Below are positions 6,181 through 8,675 of a stretch of 8,675 bases of DNA, piece by piece; the first letter of the stretch is position 1; the number at the start of each line of letters is the position of its first letter. Source of the DNA: Actinomycetota bacterium (GTDB taxonomy: Bacteria > Actinomycetota > Acidimicrobiia > Acidimicrobiales > Ilumatobacteraceae); assembly GCA_009704425.1 (NCBI GenBank), contig WLEG01000067.1:1-8675 (forward strand), written 5' to 3'. Made by a program: the position numbers and the translations under genes. A model generated the notes under the pieces. The model saw only the letters and a list, made by a program, of their open reading frames with translations, did no database searches and had not been told where the DNA came from.

Positions 6181-6888
6181 ATGGAGGCGTGGCGTCCGCC
6201 CCCGGACGATGAAACTGCGAACGGTTCCGGGTTCGTCGGGGAGGCCCGTCGACGGCTGGTTCTGTGGCTCCGCTACCTCGGAATGGCCCGATTACTGGGG
6301 GCGTCGTTGTCGACGATGTTGATCGTCGGCTTGGCCTGGTTGCTGTTGCGTCAACCCGCGCCACCCGTGGAGGACGGAATGGCGTACGCGACCACGTCGA
6401 CGCCGGCCGCATCGTCACGGTCCGCGACACCGGGGTCCCCGTCGACACCTTCCACGGCCGTCATCACCGTGCACGTGGCCGGTCGGGTGCAACGTCCCGG
6501 CGTGTACGACCTTCCGTCGTCGTCGCGGGTCATCGATGCCGTCAACATGGCCGGAGGTGCGGTGTTCGGTGCGGACGCCGACGCCATCAATCTGGCGGCT
6601 CCGGTGGTCGACGGGCAGCGCGTGTACGTCCCGGCGGTCGGCGAGGTGGTGGTGAGCGAGCCGTCCGGTGCCGACGGAGTCGTCGCGGGTCCACGGTTTC
6701 CGATCGACATCAACACCGCGACGGTGGTCGACCTCGATCGACTACCCGGCGTCGGTCCCGCCACGGCCGAGGCGATCGTGCGCCATCGCGACGAGCAGGG
6801 CCGGTTCGCTTCCGTCGACGGCCTGCTCGACGTGCCCGGCATCGGTGAGGCGAAGTTGGAGGCCATTCGCGGTCTGGTGAGCGTGTGA
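6181..6888 (+). CDS. comEA: ComEA-family DNA-binding protein (SLBB + helix-hairpin-helix)
   Basis: The 235-residue product is the membrane-anchored receptor that binds incoming double-stranded DNA during natural transformation. A cytoplasmic N-terminus with a basic patch (EARRRLVLWLR) precedes one membrane helix (about 38-56). An extracellular Ser/Thr/Pro-rich linker (about 68-92) leads to an SLBB domain (about 95-153, starting VITVHVAGRVQRPGVY). The C-terminal 59 residues (from INTATVVDLDRL at 177) carry two helix-hairpin-helix turns, LPGVGPATAEAI and VPGIGEAKLEAI, which bind the DNA backbone. This is the standard domain order of Gram-positive ComEA. The gene starts 51 bases after glpD with a GAGGA-type ribosome site eight or so bases before the ATG, so it may be read from the thioredoxin-glpD promoter. 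comEC, its usual next gene, is displaced to 7404 by an antisense gene. Confidence 0.93.
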   Translation: MEAWRPPPDDETANGSGFVGEARRRLVLWLRYLGMARLLGASLSTMLIVGLAWLLLRQPAPPVEDGMAYATTSTPAASSRSATPGSPSTPSTAVITVHVAGRVQRPGVYDLPSSSRVIDAVNMAGGAVFGADADAINLAAPVVDGQRVYVPAVGEVVVSEPSGADGVVAGPRFPIDINTATVVDLDRLPGVGPATAEAIVRHRDEQGRFASVDGLLDVPGIGEAKLEAIRGLVSV

Positions 6889-6895
6889 CCGGGTC

Positions 6896-6916
6896 CGATC
6901 ACCGACGGGATGGTCG
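6896..6916. terminator. possible hairpin between convergent genes
   Basis: In the 50-bp gap between the stops of comEA and the convergent membrane-protein gene, an eight-pair stem can form: six pairs (including one G-U) from CGATCA against TGGTCG, one bulged A, then CC against GG, closed by a GACG loop. No run of T follows on either strand, so it is not a canonical intrinsic terminator. Its position between convergent stops is the main argument. Confidence 0.25.
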
Positions 6917-6938
6917 TCGACGCGTGGTCGAGGATCGT

Positions 6939-7385
6939 TCAGAGGTTGACCGACAACACCGTGGCCGCCACGCCGAGACCCACGAGAGACCCCGCCCACA
7001 CGCCGATCGACAGCCGCACGTATTCGCGACGCCATTCGGGCCAACTGGTGACCACGCGACTGGTGGAACGACGCGCGGCCAACGTCCCGATTCCGTACCA
7101 CAGCACGAGGCTGGTGGCGATGGCCAGGATCCAGCGGACCGTTCCGCCCATCACCGGCACTCCGAACAACGGCAGAGTGGGGATCGACGCCACGGCCAAC
7201 ACGAAGCCGGGCGCGCCACGCCACGCGGAGTCGCTGCCCACCAACAACAGTGCGGCCAACAGTCCGAGGATCAGGGCCACGCCGATCGGAACGAGCGGAC
7301 CGAAGCGACGCACGAGATGCCGATGGTGTCGAGGGCCGTCGGGAACCGAATCCGGGGGAGCGTCGAGGAGCGATCCGATGGCCAC
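6939..7385 (-). CDS. four-helix integral membrane protein of unknown function
   Basis: I do not recognise a family. The 148-residue product has a polar, His/Arg-rich N-terminus (RHHRHLVRR at 19-27) and four hydrophobic segments at about 29-50, 58-79, 83-103 and 124-146. The basic loop ARRSTSRVV and the amphipathic WPEWRREYVRL lie between helices 3 and 4, and both would face the cytoplasm if the N-terminus is inside. No catalytic motif is apparent. The GTG at 7385 is chosen because it gives the longest frame and has a TAnnnT box (TACCCT, 7399-7394) eight bases upstream, suggesting a leaderless message. The gene lies antisense between comEA and comEC, convergent with the former (50 bp) and only 18 bp from the divergent start of the latter. 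Whether it takes part in DNA uptake cannot be told from the sequence. Confidence 0.75.
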   Translation of the reverse strand: MAIGSLLDAPPDSVPDGPRHHRHLVRRFGPLVPIGVALILGLLAALLLVGSDSAWRGAPGFVLAVASIPTLPLFGVPVMGGTVRWILAIATSLVLWYGIGTLAARRSTSRVVTSWPEWRREYVRLSIGVWAGSLVGLGVAATVLSVNL

Positions 7386-7403
7386 GAGAATTCAGGGTAC
7401 GCC
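7386..7403. promoter_or_regulatory. 18-bp divergent start region between membrane-protein gene and comEC
   Basis: Minus strand: TACCCT (7399-7394) then eight bases to the GTG at 7385, resembling a leaderless promoter. Plus strand: a weak AGGG lies six bases before the comEC ATG, and GAGAAT (7386-7391) matches four of six positions of a -10 consensus. If both are used, each promoter extends into the opposite gene's coding sequence and the two overlap each other. Confidence 0.35.
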
Positions 7404-8675
7404 ATGGCCTCGGGCCCCCGGTGGCACTGGGTGCCGTTGGCGGCGGTGACCGTGTGGGGGGCCTGGGCCTGCGAACACGGACTCGCGTCGTTCGGTCGAC
7501 GCGGCGGCTGGTTGTCGTTGTTCATCGCGCTGTGGTTCGTCGTGTTGGGCGTCATCTCCGGTTCGTCGACGGCGAAGTCGTTGGCGGTCGTGTCGCTGAT
7601 CGTCATCGCCGGGTGGCGATCGATGACCGAGTGGAGCGAGGTGCGCACCGTCGATTTCGGTGACGTGGCCACGGTGGCCACGTTGGCGTCGGATCCCGAA
7701 CCGTTGGGCCGCGGAGTCAGGGTGGTTCTGTCGATCGAGGGTCGACGTTTCGAGGCCGTCGTCTACGGGGCGAACGCGGCCGGAGTGGGTGGTCTGGAGC
7801 GGGGCGAGTCGGTTCGGGTGGTGGGGCGGACACGGGAGACGCGACAGGAGCGGCGACGACGATCGCAGGTGCGTCACATCGTGGGAATGTTGGAGGTGGA
7901 ATCCATCTCCGATCCGGAGGGTGGCGCGCGACGGCGATCGCGTGCTCTCGAACGTTCGGCCAACGACGTGCGTGACGTCATGGCCCGTGGCGCATCGACG
8001 ATGAGGGACGACGACGCCGCGCTGTTCGCCGGGTTGGTGTACGGCGACGATTCCGCGCAGAGCGACGGAACGGTGGAGCGATTCCGGGAGAGTGGCCTCG
8101 CGCATCTCACCGCGGTGTCGGGGCAGAACGTGGGATACGTGCTCGCGATCGTCACCCCGTTGCTGCGCCGACGTGGTCGGTGGACCCGACTCTCGGCGAC
8201 GCTGGGGGCGCTGGTGTGGTTCGCGGTGCTCACACGCGTCGAGCCGTCGGTGGTGCGGGCCGCGGGAATGGCGGCGGTGTCGGCGGTCGCCGTGTCCATC
8301 GGTTGGCGGCCGCGCGCCATCGAGGTGCTGTCGATCTGCGTGATCGTCTTTCTCATCGTCGATCCGTTCCTCGCGTGGTCGATCGGGTGGTGGTTGTCGA
8401 CGGCGGGAACGTTCGGTTTGGTGACGGGAACCCCGTGGATTCATCGACTCCTGCGTGGCGCGTGCGGACGACGACGGAGGATGGCGGACTGGGTGGCGCC
8501 CACCCTGGCGGCCCAACTCGGCGTCTTGCCGGTGTCGGTGGCCGTGTTCGGTTGGCCGAGCGCGTTGGCGCTTCCGGCCAACCTGTTGGCGGCACCGGTG
8601 GCCGGGGCCGTCATGTTGGTGGGCATACCGATGGCGCTCGTGGCCGGGATGGTTCCGGCCCTCGCCGAGGTGGCG
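7404..8675 (+). CDS. comEC: ComEC/Rec2-family DNA uptake channel, N-terminal 424 codons (runs off window)
   Basis: ComEC is the inner-membrane channel that moves one DNA strand into the cytoplasm during transformation. The frame is open from the ATG at 7404 to the window end with no stop. Two or three hydrophobic segments (about residues 8-75) precede a soluble region (about 80-160) corresponding to the DUF4131/OB-like domain. A basic linker (about 130-195) follows, then the Competence domain begins: LFAGLVYGDD near 210 and SGLAHLTAVSGQNV at 230-243, the most conserved signature of the family. The rest shows alternating membrane helices (WFAVLTRVEPSVVRAAGMAA, then WWLSTAGTFGLV). In Firmicutes the signature ends SGLH; here it is SGQN, as in actinobacterial relatives that have SGxN. 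The frame is also open upstream, with a GTG at 7326, but that start would overlap the antisense gene by 60 bp and adds a charged, non-homologous-looking leader. The C-terminal metallo-beta-lactamase-like domain, if present, is beyond the window. Confidence 0.92.
   Translation, partial: MASGPRWHWVPLAAVTVWGAWACEHGLASFGRRGGWLSLFIALWFVVLGVISGSSTAKSLAVVSLIVIAGWRSMTEWSEVRTVDFGDVATVATLASDPEPLGRGVRVVLSIEGRRFEAVVYGANAAGVGGLERGESVRVVGRTRETRQERRRRSQVRHIVGMLEVESISDPEGGARRRSRALERSANDVRDVMARGASTMRDDDAALFAGLVYGDDSAQSDGTVERFRESGLAHLTAVSGQNVGYVLAIVTPLLRRRGRWTRLSATLGALVWFAVLTRVEPSVVRAAGMAAVSAVAVSIGWRPRAIEVLSICVIVFLIVDPFLAWSIGWWLSTAGTFGLVTGTPWIHRLLRGACGRRRRMADWVAPTLAAQLGVLPVSVAVFGWPSALALPANLLAAPVAGAVMLVGIPMALVAGMVPALAEVA

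Noticed and set aside
7326..7403. GTG at 7326 as the comEC start
   Set aside because: It would overlap the antisense membrane-protein gene by 60 bp and add a charged leader before the hydrophobic N-terminus. The ATG at 7404 is more natural, although the frame is open.

Overview
The window is GC-rich, gene-dense DNA (about two thirds G+C by eye; codons end mostly in G or C). It very probably comes from the chromosome of an actinomycete-type bacterium. Three things point there: an F420-type luciferase-like oxidoreductase, a PAC2-family protein of the actinobacterial kind, and several genes that look leaderless (a TAnnnT box 7-8 bases upstream of an ATG/GTG start, with no Shine-Dalgarno sequence). 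A member of the Acidimicrobiia is my best guess, but that is inference. I see no mobile element, tRNA, rRNA, CRISPR array or phage gene. All but two of the genes are recognisable housekeeping or metabolic families.

Layout. Bases 3-269 (+) are the 3' end of an AMP-forming acyl ligase. Its stop lies three bases from the stop of a convergent minus-strand cluster. Read in its own direction (3627 to 273), that cluster encodes an APH-like phosphotransferase, a PAC2-family protein (joined by a 4-base ATGA stop/start overlap), an F420-dependent LLM oxidoreductase, and then a possible small membrane-anchored or exported protein that I do not recognise. At 3628-3690 a 63-bp divergent control region separates this cluster from a plus-strand cluster: a CnoX/YbbN-like thioredoxin-TPR protein, glycerol-3-phosphate dehydrogenase (glpD) and comEA. 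A minus-strand four-helix membrane protein of unknown function follows (6939-7385), and then comEC on the plus strand, which runs off the window.

How the genes fit together. ComEA (membrane-anchored DNA receptor) and ComEC (DNA channel) are the two core inner parts of the natural-transformation uptake machine. Here they are separated by an antisense gene instead of forming the usual comEA-comEC operon. GlpD feeds glycerol-3-phosphate electrons into the quinone pool, and the chaperedoxin upstream probably serves general protein quality control. The kinase-PAC2-LLM cluster next to an acyl ligase hints at lipid or acyl-CoA metabolism, but no substrate can be read from the sequence.

No wholly new system is evident. 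The points most worth a second look are the mirror-image leaderless promoters at 3628-3690, the split comEA/comEC locus, and the small exported ORF at 273-569.
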